The notes under the pieces were generated by a model. It was not told the DNA's origin. It worked only from the letters and a program-made list of their open reading frames with translations, and made no database searches. Shown in pieces: positions 8,500 through 17,401 of a stretch of DNA of 36,959 bases. Numbering within the stretch: the stretch's first letter is position 1; every line of letters begins with the position of its first letter. Origin of the DNA: Moraxellaceae bacterium (GTDB lineage: Bacteria; Pseudomonadota; Gammaproteobacteria; Pseudomonadales; Moraxellaceae); assembly GCA_025363155.1 (NCBI GenBank), contig JANYEL010000229.1, positions 1-36,959 on the forward strand, in the 5' to 3' direction. The translations under genes were made by a program, and so were the position numbers.

Positions 8500-9846
8500 T
8501 TAGACATAGAAAACGACCTCTACGCGTAGACCCGATTTAGTTTCCTCATTAGCATAGCCCAGATTAATTTCTGCTCCCGCTCGAAGGGCAATGGTTTTAA
8601 CAATCGATAGACCGAGGCCAGACCCATTCTCATCATTACCTAAGATTCGGTAGAAAGGATCAAACACACGCTCTCGTTCCTTCTCAGCAATCCCTTGACC
8701 ATTATCTTCCACCACAAGCATCGTCTTTCCATCTCTGTTTGAAACAGACAAATCAATTTTTCCATTCGCTGGAGTGTAGCGAATGGCGTTATCCACTAAA
8801 TTTTTAACCAGCGTGATTAAATCAATTTCATTGATGAGTATTTGGGCATCTTTGTCGCTAACTACGCCGAGATCAATGTTCTTCAACTCAGCCAATGGCA
8901 GTAAATCTTCAACAACGCGTCGAAATATCTGGTTGACTGATACAGTGATCGTAGGTGAATTCGTTGAGGATTGCGCACGTGCAAGCGCTAACAGTTGATC
9001 TAATAATGTTCTACCGCGCTCTATTCCTTGACGTAGTGTGTTGAGTCGTTGTTGCGCCTCGATAGAGATTTCAGTTTGAGCAAGCCGTTCTGCTTGTAGT
9101 GATATTGCGGTTAAAGGGGAACGCAGCTCATGAGCAGCATCGGCAACAAAACGTTTTTGTACATTGATCGATTGCTCCACGCGGATCAACAGTCGATTAA
9201 TCGCTTCAATAAAGGGTCTTATTTCGATGGGTAATGATTCTGGTGCAATCGGATGCATTTCCTGTTCGCTGCGCTGATCGATTTCAGCTGCCACATCTAC
9301 AACAGGTTTGAAAATTTTGCGGACAATATCCGCGACGATAAAGATCAGAATTGGGATGAGTAATAAAAACGGGAGCAGGGTGCGTAATGCACTATCCCGT
9401 GCAATTTCATCGCGAACATCCGTTTCTTGAAATACTGCCAAACGATGCCCATCGCTTATGGATTTCACCAAGACACGATAGGTTTGATCGCCTGATGTAA
9501 TGGTTTGCAGTCCATCGGATAGATTTGGTTGCAGCACGGGTGTGTTGGAATGTTTGATAGCTTCGTTTGAAGCTGTCGAGGTAAGAGATTGCACAAATAC
9601 GCGTGATTCAGGGTCGTGAACGACTTGTTTTTCAATATCGTTAATTTGAAGAGCACTTAAATTCTGCTGTTCAAAGAACGACGCGACTTGTCGTAGCACA
9701 TCATCTTGTAATTCATGCGCTTCTTTGAATGCCGATAAAAAGGCGAATACGCCACCCGTCAATGCGACGGCTAAAATGGCAACCGAAAGCCAGACATACA
9801 GTCGGAATCGGAGCGATTCGGTTATTGGTTTTTTGAGACCATCCAT
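8500..9846 (-). CDS. Two-component sensor histidine kinase (QseC/PmrB-like)
   Basis: Two TM segments, H-box VADAAHELRSPLTAI, N-box LVDNAIRYTP, G boxes VEDNGQGI and GSGLGLSIV. Confidence 0.93.
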   Translation of the reverse strand: MDGLKKPITESLRFRLYVWLSVAILAVALTGGVFAFLSAFKEAHELQDDVLRQVASFFEQQNLSALQINDIEKQVVHDPESRVFVQSLTSTASNEAIKHSNTPVLQPNLSDGLQTITSGDQTYRVLVKSISDGHRLAVFQETDVRDEIARDSALRTLLPFLLLIPILIFIVADIVRKIFKPVVDVAAEIDQRSEQEMHPIAPESLPIEIRPFIEAINRLLIRVEQSINVQKRFVADAAHELRSPLTAISLQAERLAQTEISIEAQQRLNTLRQGIERGRTLLDQLLALARAQSSTNSPTITVSVNQIFRRVVEDLLPLAELKNIDLGVVSDKDAQILINEIDLITLVKNLVDNAIRYTPANGKIDLSVSNRDGKTMLVVEDNGQGIAEKERERVFDPFYRILGNDENGSGLGLSIVKTIALRAGAEINLGYANEETKSGLRVEVVFYV

Positions 9847-10487
9847 CCAATCCCCCTGATGTTTTTGATTGATTCGCTGCCTAATTTTTTGCGGACACTA
9901 TGGATTAGAAATTCGACCGCGTTGCTCTCGACTTCTTCTCCCCAACCATAAATACGCTCTTCAAGCTCGCTCCGCGAGAGTATGGCGCCGGGACGTACCA
10001 TCATGGCCTGTAAAAGCGCGAATTCACGATTGGAAAGTTGTATTGTTTCGCCATCGTTTACTTGTGCTTCACGTGTCGCAGGATCAAGAAATATTGTTCC
10101 ATTGGTCAATCGGACAGTTGCAGCGCCACCTTTACGACGGAGTACGGCGCGCATTCGCGCCAGCAACTCAGTAATCTCAAACGGTTTAATCATGTAGTCA
10201 TCTGCGCCGCAGTCCAATCCGCTGATGCGAGCATTGACATGATCACGTGCGGTAATGATCATGACGGGCACTGGATTATCCTTGCTACGGATAGACTTCA
10301 GCACATCAAGTCCATCTTTGCCAGGTAAACCAAGATCGAGCAGGACAATGTCGTAATGTTGATAGGAGAGGGTATGTAGTGCGGTTTGTCCATTCTTGAC
10401 CCAATCGGTGGCATAAGAGGCATCTTTTAATGCGTCTTGAATCGCCTCACCAATCATCGGATCGTCTTCGACTAAAAGTACTCGCAT
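9822..10487 (-). CDS. OmpR/PhoB-family response regulator
   Basis: MRVLLVEDDPMIGEAIQDAL…DIVLLDLGLPGKDG…KPFEITELLARMRAVLRR plus winged-helix C terminus. Start at CAT 10485-10487. Confidence 0.93.
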   Translation of the reverse strand: MRVLLVEDDPMIGEAIQDALKDASYATDWVKNGQTALHTLSYQHYDIVLLDLGLPGKDGLDVLKSIRSKDNPVPVMIITARDHVNARISGLDCGADDYMIKPFEITELLARMRAVLRRKGGAATVRLTNGTIFLDPATREAQVNDGETIQLSNREFALLQAMMVRPGAILSRSELEERIYGWGEEVESNAVEFLIHSVRKKLGSESIKNIRGIGWMVSKNQ

Positions 10488-10513
10488 TGATTCAACCTCT
10501 CCCAAGTTCAGCG

Positions 10514-11272
10514 TTAATGCGCGATTTTCGCTGCCCTCTGTTTGAAAATGAGGATACAACCCAGCATAAATACGATAAGAGCGAGTGATGCAGAATAACG
10601 ACTTAAATCAAGACCACCGTGGCTGATAGGTTTATCCAAAAAATCACCAACTACCGCACCAAGCGGGCGTGTAAGGATAAACGCAATCCAAAATAGCATA
10701 GTACGGGAAATATTTGTCCAATAATAAGCCGCTACAACAAGTAAGAGTAGTCCACTAAATACTACAGCCGCGCCCACATAACCAAATCCTGCGGTGTCAG
10801 AAGTCCAGTCACCGAGCGCTGTGCCCAACGTCTGAGAAAACATAATGGTGATCCAATAGAACATTTCTGCTTTGGCAGAGCTGATCGATTTCACGGAGAT
10901 CGTCCCCAGCGTTCGATGCCAGATCATTAAAGAAATCATCAATAGCATGATGAGGGTTGACGATCCGCCTGAATAACCAATCCCAAGCGAACGATCTGCA
11001 AAATCAGCCAACGTTGTACCAACGGTGGTGGTTGCAATAATGGTTGTCCAATAGAGGTAAGGGTGAAAGCCTTTTGCTCTGATTTGTGCAATGACAGCTG
11101 TGATAAACACTGCGGTAAAAATTAACGTACCCACAAGATAGCCAAGGTTCATTGACATCGAGACGGCATCTCCAGCCGTCTCGCCTAACGTGGTCGCTGC
11201 AATTTTAATAATCCAGAAAATTAAAGTGATTTCAGGGACTTTGCTCAAAGTGTGTTGAATAGAATTATTCAT
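10514..11272 (-). CDS. COG4705-type multi-TM membrane protein, paralog 1
   Basis: Four internal repeats each carrying W-x9-G-x4-D. About 8 TM segments predicted by eye. Confidence 0.75.
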   Translation of the reverse strand: MNNSIQHTLSKVPEITLIFWIIKIAATTLGETAGDAVSMSMNLGYLVGTLIFTAVFITAVIAQIRAKGFHPYLYWTTIIATTTVGTTLADFADRSLGIGYSGGSSTLIMLLMISLMIWHRTLGTISVKSISSAKAEMFYWITIMFSQTLGTALGDWTSDTAGFGYVGAAVVFSGLLLLVVAAYYWTNISRTMLFWIAFILTRPLGAVVGDFLDKPISHGGLDLSRYSASLALIVFMLGCILIFKQRAAKIAH

Positions 11273-11278
11273 AGTCGT

Positions 11279-12064
11279 TTACTTTTCTTCAAGGTTGGGA
11301 GTTTGGTTCTTTTGAGTGAAGGTTAAGTAAGTCACTAACCCAATGATTGTCGCGAGAAACAAAATACTGGTACTGACTGTTCCCATGCCCATACCACCGT
11401 TACTGATAGGTTGGGACAACAAATCGCCACACGATGCGCCAAATGGACGTGTGAGAACATAGGCGATCCAAAAGCAGGCAACGGCATTGATCTCAAAAGC
11501 ATAATAAGAGATAGCTGTCGCAGCGATGAGACCACCAAATAGAAGTGCAGCATTGGTATAGCCAATATTTAAACCTTCGGCAGCCCAATCACCTGCAGCA
11601 GTTCCTAAAGCAAACGTGAACAAAATGGCTGTCCAGTAAAACAACTCACGTTTTACTGAATCAATCGAATGAATTGAAAGTGTCTTTTCTTCGGCGTACC
11701 AGATCGCAAATGTCGCGATTAGCGCCGTGGCGAATGCACAGGTAGAGCCGGCAAGAGGTACACCTAGGTTATCGCTAAGGTTGTCCGTGATGAGTGTGCC
11801 AAATACACTGATGAATACCACTGATATCCAATATAGTGGCGGGGAATATGACTTCGCGCGAATCTGAAAAAAAAGCGATATGATTAATAGAACTCCCATC
11901 ACATTGGATGTCCCTATTAATCCAAAATGTAGGTCGGCATTCAGAAAATCAGCAGCTGTTTCTCCTACAGTCGTGGACATCATTTTGATGATCCAAAAAA
12001 GCAGGGTGATTTCGGGTACTTTATTGCGCCAGTTTGGCGTTGTTTGGTTGGTCAGAATATTCAT
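11279..12064 (-). CDS. COG4705-type multi-TM membrane protein, paralog 2
   Basis: Same four-fold W-x9-G-x4-D repeat. Start MNILTNQTTPNWRNKVPEITLLFW at CAT 12062-12064. Confidence 0.75.
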   Translation of the reverse strand: MNILTNQTTPNWRNKVPEITLLFWIIKMMSTTVGETAADFLNADLHFGLIGTSNVMGVLLIISLFFQIRAKSYSPPLYWISVVFISVFGTLITDNLSDNLGVPLAGSTCAFATALIATFAIWYAEEKTLSIHSIDSVKRELFYWTAILFTFALGTAAGDWAAEGLNIGYTNAALLFGGLIAATAISYYAFEINAVACFWIAYVLTRPFGASCGDLLSQPISNGGMGMGTVSTSILFLATIIGLVTYLTFTQKNQTPNLEEK

Positions 12065-12190
12065 TGCATGTTCCAGAACAATTGGAAGAGTAGTGAAAGA
12101 AGTCTGACCGACCAAACTTAGATGAAGCATAGATAGATATTATATAAATTGATAATTTAATTACCGCGCACCGCCAGCGAACGCAAACAA

Positions 12191-12445
12191 GTGCCAGTAG
12201 TACTTATATTCGATATCCGTAGGATTTGGACGAGCAACTCAGCAGTGATTAAAAACTGGTATACCGCAAATCAGTACCATGTTGAGTTGTTCAAGTCTGG
12301 CGATGGTAAAACATTGACCGATTCCAAAGTGCAGAACTTGGTCAATGCGATGTCTGGGATGACGCCTCCAGCTTCGGGTCAAACTGATCTATTACCAAGT
12401 TATCAAACCAGCTTAAATCCTTTACTCGCTGCAAAATGGATTTAA
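12191..12445 (+). pseudogene. C-terminal remnant resembling RTX/calcium-binding repeat proteins
   Basis: SNSAVIKNWYTANQYHVELFKSGDGKTLTDSKVQNLVNAMSGMTPPASGQTDLLPSYQTSLNPLLAAKW* looks like the tail of large RTX-like exoproteins. No repeat region or signal upstream. Confidence 0.5.
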
Positions 12446-12465
12446 ATATTAGAGTTTGAGTGAAG

Positions 12466-12502
12466 AAATCCCTTTAGTGTTAGTTCGCTAAGGGGATTTT
12501 TT
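12466..12502 (+). terminator. Rho-independent terminator after the RTX-like remnant
   Basis: AAATCCCTTTAGTG-TTAGTT-CGCTAAGGGGATTTTTT. Confidence 0.75.
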
Positions 12503-12568
12503 ATTGTCTGGTTTATTTTGTGGCGTGGAACTGTTTTTCCTTGATTCTTTGAAAAAACTAACGCTTAC

Positions 12569-13072
12569 TTATTCCTCACGTTTCCAGATTTGACTACGCC
12601 CTAATAGAGAAATGCCAATAAAGCCACGCACATTGAGTTGTTTGCCATCAGGGCTGATCTTGATTTTGGCACGATAGATATGACCACTCAGTGGGTCGAG
12701 AATTTTGCCGCCCACAAAAGCGCTGTTATCATCGGCATCGGTTTTGAGTCCCCACAAAATGTTTAATCCTGCGATTGGTTTATTGGTAAAGGGGGCCGGA
12801 CAGTCGATGCAGGTTTCTTCAGGTTTGTAGCCAGGTTGAGCAAATACTTTGAGAACGGTGCCACCGTAGGTGTCATTGTTCGTTTTATTGATTCGAATAA
12901 TTGATTTTTCCAACCCCGTTTTATCATCAATGCTATGCCAAACGCCTGAAATATCAGGGCTGATGACTGCAGCATGACTGTAATTGGCGAGCAGTGCAGT
13001 GCCGAGCAGCAGTGTGCCGCAAAGCGATTGGAACGAAGGGAAGACTTGCTTGAGTTTTAAAGTAGAGCGCAT
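12569..13072 (-). CDS. DUF2147 family secreted protein
   Basis: Signal peptide, SGVWHSIDDKTGLEKSIIRI…GGKILDPLSGHIYRAKIKISPDGKQLNVRGFIGISLLGRSQIWKR. Confidence 0.88.
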   Translation of the reverse strand: MRSTLKLKQVFPSFQSLCGTLLLGTALLANYSHAAVISPDISGVWHSIDDKTGLEKSIIRINKTNNDTYGGTVLKVFAQPGYKPEETCIDCPAPFTNKPIAGLNILWGLKTDADDNSAFVGGKILDPLSGHIYRAKIKISPDGKQLNVRGFIGISLLGRSQIWKREE

Positions 13073-13187
13073 GAAAATTTATGCCTATTGTTGTGCTAAA
13101 GTTTTTTGTAGGTCGCATATTGTTCGATTTGTATGTTGCATTTTTTCTCTTAATACCCTCAGAACTGAGAGTATTAAAGCGATTCTA

Positions 13188-13940
13188 TTATGATTTACTT
13201 ACATATTTAAAGCACGCATCCAAGGCCAGTTCATAATAGGCCAGCCCTTGCTCTGCGGCATGTAGGGCATTTTGTTGTGCAATAGGGTCGTGGTCGCACA
13301 GACGTTTAATGAGCTCCATGGCTTCGTAGGGATGAGCATCATCATAATGAGCATGGGCGCGTAACCATGCCATCGTTCTAGGGGTGATGGTGATACTCGG
13401 GTCGTCGGTATAACTTTTGATGCCTTTATAGACTTGAATCGTCCATTCACCGGTAGCCCATTCGATGGCGAGATTGGTAGCGGCAATGCCTTCTGCGAGG
13501 CTGGCGCGATAATTGGTACTCCATAGAAAATGATTGACGGCGTTCATAGCGGGTGGCGGCGTTACGCGATCAAGTTCATCCACGGTCAGACCAAAACCAA
13601 CTGCCCAGTCGCGATACCAGAACAGGTGACGTTCTTCGACTTTGATATTCTGGATGAGCCATGTGCGTGTATCGGTGACACCCGGCTGATGAAATGCGGT
13701 TGCTTTGGCGAGATTGACTGCCATATAAGAGGGAAAGTGAGCAACCAAGGGGTAGAAATTTAGCAGCGCATAACGGATGTGATCAACGCTTAAGCGACCA
13801 GCGGCCCACTCAGTAAAAAACGGGTGATTTCCCACACGATTTTTGGCGGGTATGAGTTTATCTAGAAATGCTTGCGACCAGCCGCTGTGCGCGGTAATAA
13901 CAAGCCCTTTTGAATAGGATTCTTTTTCTTGTACATTCAT
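13188..13940 (-). CDS. TenA/PqqC-superfamily heme-oxygenase-like non-heme iron enzyme, UndA-like
   Basis: VEERH (E-x2-H), IEWATGEW, and HAHYDDAH (H-x3-D-x2-H) followed by PYEAMELI give a complete putative metal-ligand set. Confidence 0.75.
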   Translation of the reverse strand: MNVQEKESYSKGLVITAHSGWSQAFLDKLIPAKNRVGNHPFFTEWAAGRLSVDHIRYALLNFYPLVAHFPSYMAVNLAKATAFHQPGVTDTRTWLIQNIKVEERHLFWYRDWAVGFGLTVDELDRVTPPPAMNAVNHFLWSTNYRASLAEGIAATNLAIEWATGEWTIQVYKGIKSYTDDPSITITPRTMAWLRAHAHYDDAHPYEAMELIKRLCDHDPIAQQNALHAAEQGLAYYELALDACFKYVSKS

Positions 13941-14029
13941 TCGTCTGATCCTTCATTGTTTTTTACGACCTGTATCAAATCAATACACCTACGGTATTAC
14001 AGTCCATCATAAAAAGATTGTTATATAAC

Positions 14030-16576
14030 TTATAGCGAAACCTCAACAGTATCTAGTCCACTGATGTTAAATTTTTTGCCAATCATCTGGTTGGCAAATT
14101 CTAATGCCACAGGTTTGGAGAGGAAAAATCCCTGTGCAAAATTGCAGCCTATTGCCTGTAACAATTTCATTTGCTCAATAGTTTCCACACCTTCAGCAAT
14201 TACAGTCATCCCTAAGTGGTGGGAGAGCGAGGTAATGACCCGAATTATATGGGCATCTTTGTCGCTCTCACTCGAATTCTGCACAAAGGATTTGTCGATC
14301 TTGAGGGTGTTGACTCTGAAGTTCGCCAAATAGTTTAACGAAGAGTAGCCCGTGCCAAAGTCATCAATATAGATCTCAACCGAGGCTTCACGTAGGCGAT
14401 TGATATTGGTCATACAGATATCTGCATTATCGACAATTTGAGTCTCGGTAATTTCCAAATGTAGAGTGCTGGGGTCAATGTTGGCAGCGTTGATGATTGC
14501 TAGAATCTGATCTGGCATATCATGCTGTGTCAGGTAACTAGCACATAGATTCACGCTGATGCTCGTAGTTTTATGTCCAAGTTGATGCTGCCAGATACTG
14601 AGCTGCTGACAAGCTTGCTCTAGTATCCATTCGGTTAAAGGCACGATCAACCCAGTCTCTTCAGCCAATGGGATAAAGAGCCCCGGCGGTAGCATCCCGC
14701 GCTCAGGATGTTGCCAGCGAATCAAGGCCTCAAAGCCAACCACTGAGCCGTTGCTCGTGCATACGATAGGTTGGTAATGCAAAATGAATTGTTTCAGAGC
14801 TATGGCGTGACGTAGATCCGCCACCATCTTGAGGCGTTCAACCGCTCGCTCATGCATTTCGTGAGCGAAGATTGAGAAGGTCCCCCGTCCGTTTTGCTTC
14901 GCGTGGTACATCGCAATGTCAGCGTCACGTAGAAGCTCTTCAGGTTCGGTATAGTGCGCGGCATACATCGCTATTCCGATACTGAGACCCGGATGAATCT
15001 CATGGTCGTTCAGGGAAATGGGTCGTTCCAACTGCAGATTGATACGCTCCATGGCGGTAATGGCCTGTGCCTCATCCTCAATTCCTTCGATCAGAATGGC
15101 AAATTCGTCACCCCCTAACCGAGCGACGAAATCTGCTGCTTGTATCCCATGCTGCAAGCGTTTGGATAACTCGACCAGCATGCGGTCTCCGACGAGATGG
15201 CCGAGACTGTCATTAATCCATTTGAAACGATCGACATCGATGAAAAGTACGCAAAATCCATCGCGGGCATCACGTTTTGCTCTGGCGATATTTGTCCGTA
15301 ACCTGTCAAACAAGTAAGCCCGATTTGGTAGCCCTGTCAGCACATCATGCAATGCTTTTGCTTTGAGATCCTGTTGTTGGCGTTTGCGTTCAATGACTCT
15401 GCCCAGTTGATAGCCAATATTTTCCATGAGTGACAGTAGCCGTTCATCTGGCTTTTCCTGATGCATCGAAAAGAACTCAAGCACAGCCATGACTTGATTG
15501 TCGAGTTTTACTGGAAAGATTAAACGCATTTTGGGGGTATGTAGCTTGTCCAAGGCGTCAAGACTTAGAATATTGCAGTCTTGCCAGTGAGCGGTGCCTG
15601 AAATTTCGACCTGTTTGACCCAGTTAGGCGGAGAAGAACGCCATATCTGTTCAATATTAAGCAATGTGTCGTCAGCAATTTCAGATTCGATATAGCGCGC
15701 GCTCAATTTTAAGTCAGTATTTTCTAGTGATAAAACTCTGCCTGCTGTCCAATGGGTATGCGCACACACCCGTCCAAGTGCCATTGCGAGTACCGCTTCA
15801 ATATCATCGACATCATTGACCAGAGCGGTCATATCATTCACCATTCGGAGTTTATCCTGCTGCTGGATCAGACGATGGATGAAGTCTCGTCGGGAAGCAT
15901 ACTCCAGTAAATAACCTGTAATAGCACAGATCAGTAACGGCACCAAAAAGTAAAGAAACATACTCACCCACGAGATTGGGTGGTTGGTGAAATGAGCTGT
16001 TAGTCCTGCTACTGCAAAGGCAGCGATGGCGCTGCCTAAAACGGCCAGTATTCGGAGCATTAGCAGGGAAAATCCAACGATGAGAACATATATAGTCTCA
16101 CAACCCGCCACCTGACCAAGTAAAGTATTCCCGAGCGCCAAAGTGGCATAAATAGTGCCACTGAGCGAAAGAAAAACACCGAATCGCAGCGTGAACTCTA
16201 CATAACGGTTGAGTGGGGGTAGTTGGGTGCTGACCCATATAATCAATAAGGCAATGCCAATTGGGTAGACAGCAAACAGTCGCCAAATGTCTTTGTCTGA
16301 ATCGTTGATTAAAAAAGATACTGGTAGCACGACCAATAAATAAAGTCCGATCAGACCATAAACCGAATACCTTACGGTTGCTGCGGCTTTGCTACGATAG
16401 TACTCTCGAAATGACAGCTCCAGACTAGGAGGTAGCCGTAATAGGCTAAAGAAGGTTAGGCGGGATAAGCTTTTGAGTTGAGTAAACTCTTGGAATCGGG
16501 GGTCAAGATGCTCGGTACCTCCTACAGTGGACTCGATGTTCTGCGCATCGGACAATTTTTCTCTCATGCCTGTCAA
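14030..16576 (-). CDS. Membrane GAF-like/GGDEF/EAL c-di-GMP signalling protein
   Basis: About 6 TM N terminus, GAF-like region, LGGDEFAILIEG, GFEALIRWQHPERG and IYIDDFGTGYSSLNYL. GGDEF and EAL motifs both intact. Confidence 0.93.
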   Translation of the reverse strand: MTGMREKLSDAQNIESTVGGTEHLDPRFQEFTQLKSLSRLTFFSLLRLPPSLELSFREYYRSKAAATVRYSVYGLIGLYLLVVLPVSFLINDSDKDIWRLFAVYPIGIALLIIWVSTQLPPLNRYVEFTLRFGVFLSLSGTIYATLALGNTLLGQVAGCETIYVLIVGFSLLMLRILAVLGSAIAAFAVAGLTAHFTNHPISWVSMFLYFLVPLLICAITGYLLEYASRRDFIHRLIQQQDKLRMVNDMTALVNDVDDIEAVLAMALGRVCAHTHWTAGRVLSLENTDLKLSARYIESEIADDTLLNIEQIWRSSPPNWVKQVEISGTAHWQDCNILSLDALDKLHTPKMRLIFPVKLDNQVMAVLEFFSMHQEKPDERLLSLMENIGYQLGRVIERKRQQQDLKAKALHDVLTGLPNRAYLFDRLRTNIARAKRDARDGFCVLFIDVDRFKWINDSLGHLVGDRMLVELSKRLQHGIQAADFVARLGGDEFAILIEGIEDEAQAITAMERINLQLERPISLNDHEIHPGLSIGIAMYAAHYTEPEELLRDADIAMYHAKQNGRGTFSIFAHEMHERAVERLKMVADLRHAIALKQFILHYQPIVCTSNGSVVGFEALIRWQHPERGMLPPGLFIPLAEETGLIVPLTEWILEQACQQLSIWQHQLGHKTTSISVNLCASYLTQHDMPDQILAIINAANIDPSTLHLEITETQIVDNADICMTNINRLREASVEIYIDDFGTGYSSLNYLANFRVNTLKIDKSFVQNSSESDKDAHIIRVITSLSHHLGMTVIAEGVETIEQMKLLQAIGCNFAQGFFLSKPVALEFANQMIGKKFNISGLDTVEVSL

Positions 16577-16897
16577 TCCCTTAAACGCTATTGCCTAGTT
16601 CGCCAAAGACTAGGCGCATCATGCTTTTTGTATATTTTTTTAGGTTAATACGCTGGGTCGGTTCTATGCAAGTCATTTCATCTGCCAGACAAGAGAAATG
16701 GGATATAAATAACGGTCATTGACGCTGGCTGAGAAAAAAGGTTTAGTCGAAGATGGGCTTACTGATATGGTTTTGAGTGATAAATCCATTTCGTCACGTT
16801 GATGCGCGTTTATAATGGAGTGTGACATCAGTGCTGTAGTGAATTTGCTGAGGGAGTTATTTAGTCGTATTAGTTTTCATTTTTCGCGTATTTAGTT

Positions 16898-17089
16898 TCA
16901 ATTTTCATCCTTCGTATTGGATGTTTTTTTAACAGAAAAATATCTTTCGGTTTTTAACGCTTCCATGATCAAAACCCATGGCAGAAAATCAGGTATATCC
17001 TCCGTTGTTGTCATGCCTGGTTGAGCCATCGCATGATTTTTAGCAATTTTAGAGTCAGTTGAATCAAGTACACGGTTAAGATTGGTCAT
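16898..17089 (-). CDS. Hypothetical small protein (63 aa)
   Basis: ATG-started ORF with no overlapping longer gene. Weak RBS; no recognised family. Confidence 0.25.
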   Translation of the reverse strand: MTNLNRVLDSTDSKIAKNHAMAQPGMTTTEDIPDFLPWVLIMEALKTERYFSVKKTSNTKDEN

Positions 17090-17162
17090 TTATTTCTACT
17101 CTCTATGTACACCTATAAAACGGGTGTGGTTAAAATGGATGCTTGCGTGATCGTGTTTGAAT

Positions 17163-17182
17163 AGGCGCTTTACTCAGCGCCT
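17163..17182. terminator. Short GC-rich stem-loop
   Basis: AGGCGCT-TTACTC-AGCGCCT. No clear T-tract. Confidence 0.25.
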
Positions 17183-17401
17183 GAGTGACTTGTTAGACTT
17201 CATGATGGGAGGTCATTTGGCGTAAATGTCATGCCAATGATTTTGGGAGTACACAATCCAATGCATTGGATAGCGTCTAATGAAAAGTGATATTCGGCTT
17301 ACGCGGTTTCATTGCAGGTGAATGAGCCCACGTAGGACGCAATAAGCCAAAGCCAATTGCGCCAGCCGTAGAAGATTATGGGATTCTAAGATCGTTTGTT
17401 C

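Noticed and set aside
14030-16576. Degenerate GGDEF or EAL domain
   Set aside because: Both signature motifs (GGDEF, EAL, DDFGTGYSS) are intact, so an ordinary dual-domain protein is the simplest call.
17280-17400. Minus-strand peptide SSTAGAIGFGLLRPTWAHSPAMKPRKPNITFH* as a possible gene end
   Set aside because: No start codon, stop immediately upstream in the same frame, and no recognisable family.
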